A stretch of DNA of 39,655 nt from Coriobacteriales bacterium (GCA_031279835.1 JAITHV010000098.1:1-39655); one strand, 5' to 3'. Shown: positions 7,586 to 16,747, counted from the first letter of the stretch. Notes: generated from the letters alone by a model not told the origin. Numbers and translations: made by a program.

Positions 7586-8320
7586 TTAATCCCTTTGCTC
7601 GGCTTCATAGTTGACAACCTTGCCGTTTTCGGCGTCAATCTCGTAGCTGTACTCAATGGTTCCCACATAAAACTCTACATCGTATTCAAGGCGCCCATCG
7701 TCATGGTCACGCTCTGTTCTTAATCCTCGCACGTCGCTCGCTGCATAGCCAGCGTGGCTCAGTGCGATTTGCTGTGCCTTTGCCTCGCCAATGTCGGCTG
7801 TGTTTGCAGGCTGAGGCTTGGCTTGCGAAGGGGAGTGGTATTCCGCGTCACGGTCGTAGGAGCGAATCTCGCCGGTAACTGCGTTGATGTCATAGTCGTA
7901 CTCGATGTTGCCGCTGTAGAACTCAACCTCATACTCGCGTTGTCCGTCGTCAGAATCCAACTGAACACGGACAAACACAACGTCGGACTCGTTCAGGCCG
8001 GCATGGGCGAGCGCGATTTCTCTAGCCCTCGCTTCGCCGATGTCACTGCTTAGAGCAGGAGAATGGGCAGGCGCAGGTGCAGGCGCAGGCTTCTCGGTTC
8101 CTTGTGAGCGGGGCGCAGCCGCCACGCTCGCCGCGTCAAGGCCGGTGGCGCCGCCGTTGCTCACGGCATCGTTTGCTGGCATAGCAACATTGGCATATGC
8201 TGCTTCTGGCGAGCTCGTCGCTTGCTGAAGCGCGTACGTGCCTGGTTCCAAGGCACCGTAAGGGGTGCACCCTGAAAGCACGACCAGGGCGACAACAACT
8301 GCGACCATTGCTTTTTTCAT
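7586..8320 (-). CDS. lipoprotein with two PepSY domains
   Basis: MKKAMVAVVVALVVLSGCTPYG lipobox; two similar units IGEARAREIALAHAGLNESDVVFVRVQLDSDDGQREYEVEFYSGNIEYDYDINAVTGEI and IGEAKAQQIALSHAGYAASDVRGLRTERDHDDGRLEYDVEFYVGTIEYSYEIDAENGKV. Confidence 0.9.
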   Translation of the reverse strand: MKKAMVAVVVALVVLSGCTPYGALEPGTYALQQATSSPEAAYANVAMPANDAVSNGGATGLDAASVAAAPRSQGTEKPAPAPAPAHSPALSSDIGEARAREIALAHAGLNESDVVFVRVQLDSDDGQREYEVEFYSGNIEYDYDINAVTGEIRSYDRDAEYHSPSQAKPQPANTADIGEAKAQQIALSHAGYAASDVRGLRTERDHDDGRLEYDVEFYVGTIEYSYEIDAENGKVVNYEAEQRD

Positions 8321-8421
8321 CTTGTATCCACCCTTCAATAAGATCGTTCGGTCTCTGCTCGTCTGTTGCTTACCACAGTCTATAAGCGCAAGATGAACAC
8401 AAGATGAAGGGCGCGGCTGTT

Positions 8422-9771
8422 TTATCGAGGGAGCTTGAAGGTGAAGACGCTGCCGAGGCCAGGCGTGCTCGTGGCTAAAATGCTTCCGCCGTGCGCCTTA
8501 GCAATGTACCTTGCCATCGGAAGACCGAGCCCAAACCCGTCTGTGCTCCTGGATTGGTCCACACGGTAAAAACGCTCCCATATCTTGTCTAGGTGCTCTT
8601 CCGCGACGCCTATGCCGTTGTCTGTTACCGTGCCGACAATGTGGTCTTTGTCACTGCGCAGCATGAACGTTGTCACGCCGTTCATGTTGCCGTACTTGAC
8701 GCTGTTCTCAAGCAGGTTCCACATCATCCTGACGAGAAGCGTCTCGTCTCCGAACACCTTTAGGCCAGGCTCAATGTCTGCCTCAAGCGTGATGCCACTC
8801 ACTTGCGCGATTTCTGACGCCTGTTCTGCCGCGCTTCGGGCAAGCTCGCTTATGTTTACCGTCTCCATATGGGCGCTCGCGCCGTTGCTGTCGGCCCGCG
8901 CGAACGCGAGAAGGTGGGCAATGAGAGTCGAGACCTGACGTGCCTGCTCAAGCACCGATTCCAGTGCGTCGTAGAGCTCGTCTACGGACTCAATGCTTGA
9001 TAAGGCAAGCTCGCACTGCGCAATAATCACGCTCACGGGAGTCCTGAGCTCGTGCGAGGCGTCAGAGGTGAACTGGCGCTCTTTGTCAAAAGCGTGTTGC
9101 AGCCTGTCCAGCATGTGGTCGAACGTCGCCGCAAGCGCGTAAATCTCATCCTTGCCGTCTCCGAGGCTTATCCTTTGTGACAGGTCGCCACCATCGGCGA
9201 TATTGCCCGCTGTTTGAGTGATGCGCCGAACAGGCTTCAAAGCGCTTCTCGCCACAAAATAGCTCGAAATTGCCCCAATGACAATCAGAATAGGCAAGAT
9301 CACGGCAGTCAGGCGCATGAGCGCGACAAATGCGGTATTGGTGCTGTCGGTTGGCAACACGCCTCGTACCCAGAGCGACCCATAGCCTTCCTGCTGGTAG
9401 TGCATGTCGTACACACAGTACCTCGCGGGGCCTTCTCCGACAATGCGCATCTCGGCGTGGGCCAACGGCAGGTCTGAAGGAGTCAGTCCAACGGGCTGAC
9501 GCCCGTAGAGCAGCTGCCCTGCGGCGTTGTACACCGAGAGCGAAACGCCGTTTTCGTAGAATTTCAAGTCGTCGTCAAAGTCAAGAACGCCGTACTCGTA
9601 CTCAATGTCGGTTCGGCTCTCAGTAACTAGTCTTACTAAGTCGTCTTGTGTGGCGTTTATCGCCAGCCTTTCTCCTACAAGCAACAGGACCACAAATGCC
9701 GCAACCACAATGATTGTCATCAGCGCGGTGAACAACAGGGAGATCTTGATTTTGATCGGGAGCTTGTTCAA
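8422..9771 (-). CDS. two-component sensor histidine kinase (HAMP-containing)
   Basis: Two TM segments, HAMP-like region, FTSDASHELRTPVSVIIAQCELAL, LLENSVKYG, DNGIGV, GFGLGLPMARYIAKAHGGSI. Confidence 0.95.
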   Translation of the reverse strand: MNKLPIKIKISLLFTALMTIIVVAAFVVLLLVGERLAINATQDDLVRLVTESRTDIEYEYGVLDFDDDLKFYENGVSLSVYNAAGQLLYGRQPVGLTPSDLPLAHAEMRIVGEGPARYCVYDMHYQQEGYGSLWVRGVLPTDSTNTAFVALMRLTAVILPILIVIGAISSYFVARSALKPVRRITQTAGNIADGGDLSQRISLGDGKDEIYALAATFDHMLDRLQHAFDKERQFTSDASHELRTPVSVIIAQCELALSSIESVDELYDALESVLEQARQVSTLIAHLLAFARADSNGASAHMETVNISELARSAAEQASEIAQVSGITLEADIEPGLKVFGDETLLVRMMWNLLENSVKYGNMNGVTTFMLRSDKDHIVGTVTDNGIGVAEEHLDKIWERFYRVDQSRSTDGFGLGLPMARYIAKAHGGSILATSTPGLGSVFTFKLPR

Positions 9772-10442
9772 GTGGCCTCCCGCAGCACATACCCCGCGCC
9801 GCGCACGGTGTGAATCAGCTTGACTGCCTCCGGGTCGTCTATTTTTCGGCGCAAGTTGCGGATATACACATCTATAATGTTAGAATCGCCTTCGTAATCG
9901 AAGTTCCAAATATGATTGCCAATAGTGCGTCGAGAAAGAACAACGTCTTTGTTCCGAATGAGGTACTCGAGAAGGGCGAATTCCCGAGAGGAAAGCTCGA
10001 TCGCCCTGCTTCCGCGCGTGACTTTGCGCGACGCGCAGTCAACCGTCAAGTCTGCCACGACGCACACGTCGCTGACCGCGTTAGACCCGCGGCGTATCAG
10101 CGCGCGAAGTCGGGCCAGCAGCTCGTCAAAGGAGAAGGGCTTGACAAGGTAGTCATCGGCGCCTGCATCCAGCCCGCCTACCTTGTCTTCCACACTGTCG
10201 CGCGCAGTCAAAAGAAGCACCGGGGTCTTGTTGTTCTTCGACCGCAGTCTTCGGAGCACGTCAAGCCCGCTCATGCTGGGCAGCATGATATCGAGAACCA
10301 GTGCGTCGTATTCGGCGCAGGCGCAATAGCTCAACGCGTCGTCCCCGCACAGGCAAGCGTCAACACTGTAGTTGTTCGATTTGAGTTTCTTGACGATAAG
10401 CTCGTTCAAACGGGCGTTGTCCTCAACAACCAGTATGCGCAT
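9768..10442 (-). CDS. OmpR/PhoB-family response regulator
   Basis: MRILVVEDNARLNELIVKKLKS...DALVLDIMLPSMSGLDVLRRLR...KPFSFDELLARLRAL plus winged-helix C-terminus; overlaps the kinase start by 4 bp. Start moved to MRILV. Confidence 0.95.
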   Translation of the reverse strand: MRILVVEDNARLNELIVKKLKSNNYSVDACLCGDDALSYCACAEYDALVLDIMLPSMSGLDVLRRLRSKNNKTPVLLLTARDSVEDKVGGLDAGADDYLVKPFSFDELLARLRALIRRGSNAVSDVCVVADLTVDCASRKVTRGSRAIELSSREFALLEYLIRNKDVVLSRRTIGNHIWNFDYEGDSNIIDVYIRNLRRKIDDPEAVKLIHTVRGAGYVLREAT

Positions 10443-10530
10443 AGTCCGCCTTCCGATGGTCACAGGGTAGCAAAGCAAGATTAAGGGAAGATGAATGCCA
10501 TGCGCAAGCAGTCGGTGCCTTTCGGCTATC

Positions 10531-11880
10531 ATGCTTGCTATGAGAATCGACCCCGGCGCGGCATATCTGCTTGAGCGGCTTAACGAGGCAGGCCATGAGG
10601 CCTATCTCGTGGGCGGCTGCGTGCGCGACCTTCTCGACAACTGCGTGCCCAAAGACTGGGACATCGCCACGTCAGCGCTGCCCGAGCAAGTCAAGTCGTG
10701 CTTTAGCGACAAGACAGTGCACGACACAGGCATCAGGCAGGGGACGGTGACGGTCGTGCTCGACGGGGCGCCCTTTGAGGTGACTACTTTTCGCGTCGAG
10801 GGCGACTACGCCGACGCGCGACGGCCTGCGCAGGTAGGTTTTGTGTCATCCTTGCGCGAGGACCTCTCGCGGCGTGACTTCACGGTGAACGCCATGGCCT
10901 ATCACCCGCGCACCGGCCTCATTGACCCGCATGGCGGCCGGCGGGACTTGCGGCGGCGCGAGCTTGTGGCTGTTGGGCGGGCTGACGAGCGCCTCAAGGA
11001 GGACGCCCTGCGCATCATGCGCGCGTTGCGCTTCAGCTCACAGCGAGAGCTGTCGATAAGCCCGCAGCTTGGCTCAGCGCTCCACGACAACCGATGGCAG
11101 CTCTTGCGCATTGCGCCCGAGCGCGTCAGCGCAGAGCTAAAAGGCGTGTTGTCAGGGGCGGGGGTCCTCGACGTGCTCCTCGCGTACCCCGACGTGCTTG
11201 AGGTGTTTATCCCTGAGGTAGGACCATGTGTGGGTTTTGACCAGCGCAGCGTGTACCATGACTATGATGTCTGGGAGCACACCGCGCGCGCGGTGGCAGC
11301 AGCAGCCCCCGACGACTTGGTGCGGCTGACGCTGCTCTTTCATGATTTTGGAAAGCCGTCCTGCTACCGGTTCGGCAAAGACGGGCATGGGCATTTTCCG
11401 AGCCATGGCCAAGCGGGGGAGAGGATCGCTCGCGCGCGGCTCACCGCACTGCGCTTCGACCGCAAGACGGTCGATCTGGTTGCGACGCTCATACGATGGC
11501 ACAGTGCCAAGCTGCGCCCCGACAACCTCATGCGCTGGCTCAACCGGATAGGCGAGGAGGCGGTGCGCGCGCTCATCGAGGTCAAGCGCGGGGACATCAT
11601 CGCCCATAGCCCGGTGAACCGCGCTGACAGGCTTGCGGCGACCAACGAGGTGGCGCGGGCGCTTGACGCCAGCCTTGCGGCAGGCGCGTGCTACGCGCTG
11701 CAGCACCTGGCGGTGACCGGCGACGACGTCATGGCGCTCGGCGCTGTGGGCAGGCAGGTAGGGGCTGTGCTCGACACCCTGCTCGAAGGAGTGCTCGACG
11801 GTGAGCTAGTGAACAGCCGCCCCGAGCTGCTGGCTGCGGCTCGGGGCCTGTTGGGCGGAGACGGGCACGACAAGGTATGA
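10531..11880 (+). CDS. cca: CCA tRNA nucleotidyltransferase (poly(A) polymerase family) with HD domain
   Basis: AYLVGGCVRDLLDNCVPKDWDIATSALPEQV, RRDFTVNAMAYHPRTGLIDPHGGRRDL, RIMRALRFSSQ, LLFHDFGKPSC. Start may be 10531 or 10540. Confidence 0.93.
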   Translation: MLAMRIDPGAAYLLERLNEAGHEAYLVGGCVRDLLDNCVPKDWDIATSALPEQVKSCFSDKTVHDTGIRQGTVTVVLDGAPFEVTTFRVEGDYADARRPAQVGFVSSLREDLSRRDFTVNAMAYHPRTGLIDPHGGRRDLRRRELVAVGRADERLKEDALRIMRALRFSSQRELSISPQLGSALHDNRWQLLRIAPERVSAELKGVLSGAGVLDVLLAYPDVLEVFIPEVGPCVGFDQRSVYHDYDVWEHTARAVAAAAPDDLVRLTLLFHDFGKPSCYRFGKDGHGHFPSHGQAGERIARARLTALRFDRKTVDLVATLIRWHSAKLRPDNLMRWLNRIGEEAVRALIEVKRGDIIAHSPVNRADRLAATNEVARALDASLAAGACYALQHLAVTGDDVMALGAVGRQVGAVLDTLLEGVLDGELVNSRPELLAAARGLLGGDGHDKV

Positions 11881-11919
11881 CGGGCGTACTTGCCTAGGTT
11901 GCACTATAACTGCCTGGCT

Positions 11920-12471
11920 TTATGCCGAGGCAAACCCCGCGATGACGCTGTCGCAGTCGGTCAGCGAGGCGGCGTAGACAGACTTGAGATAGGCAAGGCC
12001 GCTCCCGTAGTCATCCTCGGTGAACGCGTCGGTGCCATCGGTGGGGACGATGAGGCGGTAGCCCCACATATAGGCGTCTGCCGCAGTATGGCGCACGCAC
12101 ATATGCGTATGAAGCCCAGCCAGCACGAGGTCAGTGACGCCCAGCTCCTTGAGCAAGATGTTGAGGTCGGTCTGAAAAAACCCGCTATAGCGGCGCTTGA
12201 GTATCACATAGTCAAGCTCGCAAGGCGCTAGCTCAGGGATGACCTCCGCCCCGGCAGACCCGCGCATGGCATGCTCGCCCCAGAGGGCCAATTCGTGGTC
12301 GATGCCTTTGAGGTGGCTGTCGTTGGTGTAGACGACCGGCACGCCTGCCTCGCGCGCCGCCGATATCAGACGCACAAGCGGCGGGATGATCCGCTCGGCG
12401 CGCTTGCAGGCCAGCGACCCGGTAACAAAGTCATTGAGCATGTCCACTACGATCACGGCAGTTTGGGGCAT
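11920..12471 (-). CDS. isochorismatase-like/nicotinamidase-related cysteine hydrolase
   Basis: MPQTAVIVVDMLNDFVTGSLACKRAERIIP...VVYTNDSH...ELDYVILKRRYSGFFQTDLNILLKELGVTDLVLAGLHTHMCVRHTAADAYMWGYRLIVPTDGTDAF. Confidence 0.92.
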   Translation of the reverse strand: MPQTAVIVVDMLNDFVTGSLACKRAERIIPPLVRLISAAREAGVPVVYTNDSHLKGIDHELALWGEHAMRGSAGAEVIPELAPCELDYVILKRRYSGFFQTDLNILLKELGVTDLVLAGLHTHMCVRHTAADAYMWGYRLIVPTDGTDAFTEDDYGSGLAYLKSVYAASLTDCDSVIAGFASA

Positions 12472-12607
12472 GAGGCCTCCTCTTGTTGTTGGCGTGACGA
12501 GCCATAACACGGCTCATCGAGTATACCGCAGTGTCGGTTTAGGCCGCAGCCTGCGTCGTGTCTCATGTGCCTCAGATGCCGACGACTGGGGTGACAGTCA
12601 TATCAAG

Positions 12608-12628
12608 ATTCCGGATCAAGTCTGGAAT
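12608..12628. repeat. REP-like imperfect palindrome
   Basis: attccgga tcaag tctggaat followed by gacaa; resembles widespread short intergenic repeats of the form attccggatcaagtccggaatgaca. Only one copy in the window. Confidence 0.4.
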
Positions 12629-12678
12629 GACAAGATTGACGCAGCTGACACCCCTCACTTGATGGGGGTCTTGCCGTG

Positions 12679-12703
12679 GGATTCCGCTTCAACTGCGGAA
12701 TCC
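12679..12703. other. perfect 9-bp inverted repeat (hairpin) upstream of ABC operon
   Basis: ggattccgc ttcaact gcggaatcc, followed on + by tacaaaaaaactatata. Confidence 0.7.
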
Positions 12704-12787
12704 TACAAAAAAACTATATACAAGAATAAAGTCAAACAAAAATAGCAACAAGCAAGAGTATTCCCAAACGAGACGAAAAACGATACA

Positions 12788-13906
12788 ATGACACACAGAG
12801 ATGAGATGCCCGCACGGGCAGGGTTTCGAGAGGATGCTGTGTCAAAGCGCGCGAAGGAACTCGTAACGCCGGATGTCGCCTTTGGCAAAAAGGTGCCAAC
12901 ACTGGTGAAGCTCGTCTTGGCCGGCTCGCTTGCGGCTGTCGTCTTGGCGTCGTTTGCGCTCGGTCGGTTCGCAGTGGCCCCCGCAGACCTCCTGGGCGGA
13001 GTCTACAACCACTTCTTCAACCCAGAGCTCGTTGGCTCAGACCTTGCTGCCCGCAAGATAGACAGCGTCATCTTCGAGATTCGCGTCCCGCGCATCCTTC
13101 TCGTCATCCTCGTGGGGGCCGGCCTTGCGGTCGCGGGAGCCTCGTACCAGGGGATGTTCAAAAACCCGCTCGTCTCTCCTGACCTGCTCGGAGCGTCAGC
13201 AGGAGCAAGCCTCGGCGCCTGCCTCGGCCTGCTGTTTGACCAGCCGGTATGGGCCGTGCAGCTCTGCGCCTTTTTCGGAGGCATCGTCGCGGTCAGCGCA
13301 GCAGTGGGCTTGACACGCGCCGTCCGCTACGACCCGATACTGGGGCTTGTGCTCGGAGGCATACTGGTGTCCACGCTGTTCCAGTCCGGCATGTCGCTCG
13401 TCAAGCTTGTCGCTGACGCGAGCGACAAGCTGCCGCTCATAACCTTTTGGCTCATGGGAAGCTTCGCGTCGGTGAACAACGACGACCTGTTGTGGTCGCT
13501 GGTGCCCTTTGTCGTAGGGTTCGCCCTTCTGCTCTTGCAGCGCTGGCAGCTCAATGTGCTCTCGTTTGGCGACGAGGAGGCCCGTGCGCTCGGCGTGAAC
13601 ACGCGTCGGGTGCGACTCCTCGTCATAACCGCCTCGACGCTTCTCACGTCGGTGTCGGTCGCTGTGGCGGGGATCGTCGGATGGATTGGCCTGGTCATCC
13701 CACACCTCGCGCGCGCCGTCGTCGGTCCCAACTACCGCGTCCTTCTCCCCACTTCTTTGTTCGTCGGCGCCAGCTATCTTCTTGTGGTAGACAACATCGC
13801 GCGCTTGGCAACCGCTGTAGAGATTCCCATCGGCATACTGACTGCCCTGCTAGGCGTTCCCTTCTTTGTGTTCATCTTCCGGCAGAACATGAGGGGGTGG
13901 CGCTGA
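12788..13906 (+). CDS. FecCD-family (iron/cobalamin-type) ABC transporter permease
   Basis: IFEIRVPRILLVILVGAGLAVAGASYQGMFKNPLVSPDLLGASAGASLGACLGLL...ALGVNTRRVRLLVITASTLLTSVSVAVAGIVGWIGLVIPHLARAVVGPNYRVLLP. N-terminal start ambiguous (GTG at 12839 also possible). Confidence 0.93.
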   Translation: MTHRDEMPARAGFREDAVSKRAKELVTPDVAFGKKVPTLVKLVLAGSLAAVVLASFALGRFAVAPADLLGGVYNHFFNPELVGSDLAARKIDSVIFEIRVPRILLVILVGAGLAVAGASYQGMFKNPLVSPDLLGASAGASLGACLGLLFDQPVWAVQLCAFFGGIVAVSAAVGLTRAVRYDPILGLVLGGILVSTLFQSGMSLVKLVADASDKLPLITFWLMGSFASVNNDDLLWSLVPFVVGFALLLLQRWQLNVLSFGDEEARALGVNTRRVRLLVITASTLLTSVSVAVAGIVGWIGLVIPHLARAVVGPNYRVLLPTSLFVGASYLLVVDNIARLATAVEIPIGILTALLGVPFFVFIFRQNMRGWR

Positions 13907-14721
13907 TGGGCGCCCAAGACGCGGCGCGCCATGCCCTCCTGGAGGTCAGTGGCCTGCGCACGGGGTATCACCGCAAGCAGGTGGTGCACGGCATAGACTT
14001 CACGTTGCAGCGCGGCGAGTTCGTCTGCGTCATCGGCGCCAACGGCTGCGGAAAGACCACGGCACTTAAGGCCATGCTCGGCCTTTTGCGCCTCTTCGGC
14101 GGAAGCGTGCGCGTTGCGGGGCGCGAGACCGCGAGCATGGCCGAGCGGGAGCTGGCGCGGCACTTCGCCTACATCCCGCAGGTCCATGCGCCGCCGTTCC
14201 CGTTCAGCGTGGCCGACGTGGTGCTGCTCGGGCGCACCCCGTATATCAACCGGCTCGCGACGGTATCACAGCGCGACCGGGAGGTGGCCTGGGAGGCGCT
14301 TTGCCTGCTCAACATCGAGCAACTTGCCGAGCGCACCTACACCCGCCTCTCGGGAGGGCAGCAGCAGCTCGTCTTGATAGCCCGCGCGCTGGCCCAGCAG
14401 CCCGACGTCCTTGTCATGGACGAGCCGACGGCATCGCTTGACTTTGGCAACCAGCAGACGGTGCTGTCGAGGATGCGCGGGCTTGTCGATGCCGGCCGGA
14501 GCGTGCTCATGGTCACGCACGACCCGGGGCACGCCTTCTACTGCGCAGACCGCGTGCTGGTCATGCGCGAGGGACGCCTCGTCGCCGACGGGACGCCACG
14601 CGAGGTCATCACGACGGAATGCATGGAGGCCCTGTATGGCACAAGGGTCGCTGTTGTGGAGGTCGATGTGGCAGAGGGGGTGAGACAAAGCGCCTGCCTG
14701 CCGCTCAGGTGCGAGAGTTGA
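13906..14721 (+). CDS. FecE/BtuD-like ABC transporter ATP-binding protein
   Basis: MGAQDAARHALLEVSGLRTGYHRKQVVHG...VIGANGCGKTTALKAMLGLL (Walker A), LSGGQQQLVLIARALAQQPDVLVMDEPTASLD; TGATG overlap with the permease. Start moved from ORF-track 13447. Confidence 0.94.
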   Translation: MGAQDAARHALLEVSGLRTGYHRKQVVHGIDFTLQRGEFVCVIGANGCGKTTALKAMLGLLRLFGGSVRVAGRETASMAERELARHFAYIPQVHAPPFPFSVADVVLLGRTPYINRLATVSQRDREVAWEALCLLNIEQLAERTYTRLSGGQQQLVLIARALAQQPDVLVMDEPTASLDFGNQQTVLSRMRGLVDAGRSVLMVTHDPGHAFYCADRVLVMREGRLVADGTPREVITTECMEALYGTRVAVVEVDVAEGVRQSACLPLRCES

Positions 14722-14793
14722 TGTAGGCCAGTGCCATTGTAGTCGCTCATGTGTTGAGCGACACGTTACCGAGAGTGTAAGGAGAAACCCGAA

Positions 14794-15351
14794 ATGAGAC
14801 GGACGTTTGAAGAGGACCTCGAGCGCGCGGTCGCCTACCATGGGCACCTGTGCGGCGGTCAGGTCATCGGCACGCGCATGGCGCGCCTTGCGCTAGCACA
14901 CTTTGGCATCGAGGCGGGTGAGGACTACCGCGACTTAGTGGTCATGGTCGAGGCGGACCGGTGCCTCGCCGACGCCATGGTCTCGGTGGCCGGCTGCGGC
15001 GTGGGGCGCCGCCGGCTCAAGCTTTACGACTATGGCAAGATGGCCGCCACCTTTTACGACATTGCCACCGGGCGCGCCGTGCGCGTCTGCTCCATCAACG
15101 AGGCCAGGCCCGAAGAAGGGGAGGACCTCGTGGCCTTTTACCAGGCAATACCTGACGACCGCATGTTTGCCGTCAAGGCCGTCGAAGTGGACCTCGGTCC
15201 CTTTGACCTGCCCGGAAAGCCGTTGCGCCGCGTGCGGTGCGAAGCCTGCGGTGAGACGGTCATGGACGGACGCGACAAAGAAGTGGCGGGGCGCACACTC
15301 TGCAAAGTCTGTGCCGGGGAGCCGGCGTATTATCGGGAGGTGGAGCTATGA
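14794..15351 (+). CDS. FmdE-family protein with C-terminal zinc-ribbon
   Basis: AVAYHGHLCGGQVIGTRMARLAL...VEADRCLADAMVSVAGCGVGRRRLKLYDYGKMAATF; C-terminal RCEACGETVMDGRDKEVAGRTLCKVCAG Cys-x2-Cys pairs. Confidence 0.88.
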   Translation: MRRTFEEDLERAVAYHGHLCGGQVIGTRMARLALAHFGIEAGEDYRDLVVMVEADRCLADAMVSVAGCGVGRRRLKLYDYGKMAATFYDIATGRAVRVCSINEARPEEGEDLVAFYQAIPDDRMFAVKAVEVDLGPFDLPGKPLRRVRCEACGETVMDGRDKEVAGRTLCKVCAGEPAYYREVEL

Positions 15352-16544
15352 GCCTAACAACCAAGAAGACATCCGCATCTGCCGCAGCGTCAGGCGTCCG
15401 TGCTGCCCTGCTCGCACTTGTGCTCGCAGCAGGGCTCTTCATGCTCCCTGCCTGCGCCGCGCCCGCCGCGCCCGCCGCGCCCGCCGCGCCTGAGGGCGCA
15501 AGCAGCGGGGGAGCCGCGCCGACGACTGACACGATGGCAGACCGCGCCATAACCGACGCGGCTGGCCGCACGGTCCTCGTGCCCGGAGTCGGCGCGCTCG
15601 AGCGAATCTACTACACCGGCGCCACCGCCGAGATCTACTGCTTCACCTTAGCGCCCGAGCTTGCCGGCGGCACGACGTACGAGTTCAAGCCGGCGGAGCT
15701 GGAGCTTCTCCCCAAGGAGATGGCCGGCCTTGGCTACCTCGGCACCATGTCGGGCGGCAAGCAGCTCAACCTCGAAGCCATCATGGCGGCAGACATCCAG
15801 CTCATATTCTCGATGCCCCTGGCCGCGCCGACGGCAAGCGACGTATCGGCAGCCGACGACCTACAGCGCCAGACGGGTATCCCGGTGGTGGTGCTCGACG
15901 GCACGATTGAGAACATAGGAAGCACCTACCGCCTCCTCGGGTCGCTCCTCGGTCGGCAGGAACAGGCGGAGAAGCTCGCCGCCTACTGCGAGCGCGTCCT
16001 CGACGACGTGACTTCTGCGGTCTCGGCCGTGCCTGAGAGCGAGCGCGTGAGCCTCTATTACGCCGAGGGGCCCGAAGGCCTTCAGACCGAGCCTGAGTCT
16101 TCGTCTCACGCCTACACCTTCAAGTTGGCGGGCGCGCGTAATGTGGCTGAAGTGGAGATAAAGGGCGGCGTGGGCATGTCGGACGTCTCGCTAGAGCAAG
16201 TGATTGCCTGGGACCCTGAGGTGATCATCGCATGGAGCGGAGAGGTGCGCGGAGGCGCCGACGGGCTTATCCGCACGAACGGCACGTGGGCCCCCGTTCA
16301 GGCCGTGCGCGACGGGCGCGTGTACACCATGCCGAACGTCCCGTTCTCATGGTGCGACCGTCCGCCAGCGGTCAACCGCTTCCTGGGCATGCAGTGGGTG
16401 GCGAACATGCTGTATCCCGATGCCTACGACGTCGACATGGTGGAGGCAGTCAAGGAGTTCTACACGCTGTTTTACCATGTTGACGTCACTGACGCGAAGG
16501 CCAAGGAGCTTCTGGGCAACAGCTACCCTGCGTACCGTGGCTAG
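15348..16544 (+). CDS. periplasmic (lipoprotein) metal-chelate-type ABC substrate-binding protein
   Basis: Signal/lipobox ALVLAAGLFMLPAC; AITDAAGRTVLVPGVGALERIYYTG...; SLEQVIAWDPEVIIAWSG; VYTMPNVPFSWCDRPPAVNRFLGMQWVANMLYP. 4-bp overlap with the FmdE gene. Confidence 0.9.
   Translation: MSLTTKKTSASAAASGVRAALLALVLAAGLFMLPACAAPAAPAAPAAPEGASSGGAAPTTDTMADRAITDAAGRTVLVPGVGALERIYYTGATAEIYCFTLAPELAGGTTYEFKPAELELLPKEMAGLGYLGTMSGGKQLNLEAIMAADIQLIFSMPLAAPTASDVSAADDLQRQTGIPVVVLDGTIENIGSTYRLLGSLLGRQEQAEKLAAYCERVLDDVTSAVSAVPESERVSLYYAEGPEGLQTEPESSSHAYTFKLAGARNVAEVEIKGGVGMSDVSLEQVIAWDPEVIIAWSGEVRGGADGLIRTNGTWAPVQAVRDGRVYTMPNVPFSWCDRPPAVNRFLGMQWVANMLYPDAYDVDMVEAVKEFYTLFYHVDVTDAKAKELLGNSYPAYRG
15456..15491 (+). 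repeat. 4 x 9-bp tandem repeat encoding Ala-Ala-Pro units behind the lipobox cysteine
   Basis: gccgcgccc x3 then gccgcgcct; CAAPAAPAAPAAPEG. Confidence 0.9.
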
Positions 16545-16581
16545 GCTGCGGCCCTGAAGGCGGCTCAGCGCCCGGGCAGAC

Positions 16582-16637
16582 GAGGGCGGCGAGGCGAGGG
16601 CGGCGAGGCGAAGTCGGCGAGGCGAAGGCGGCGCAAG
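16582..16637. repeat. 4 x 14-bp imperfect tandem repeat, intergenic
   Basis: gagggcggcgaggc / gagggcggcgaggc / gaagtcggcgaggc / gaaggcggcgcaag. Confidence 0.9.
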
Positions 16638-16747
16638 GGCAGGCAACAGGGCTAAAGTGGATCTGTGGTATCATTGCGACGGTCAGACAGACGCCGCGCC
16701 AGGCCTTTGCGCCCTGCGGCAACGATACCAGGACAGGAATCAAATCA

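Noticed and set aside
7408-7668. 86-aa minus-strand ORF overlapping the second 60-bp repeat
   Set aside because: Shares the repeat-derived peptide RPPSRAFALALGVGEGAR with the previous ORF and overlaps the PepSY gene end; no coding support.
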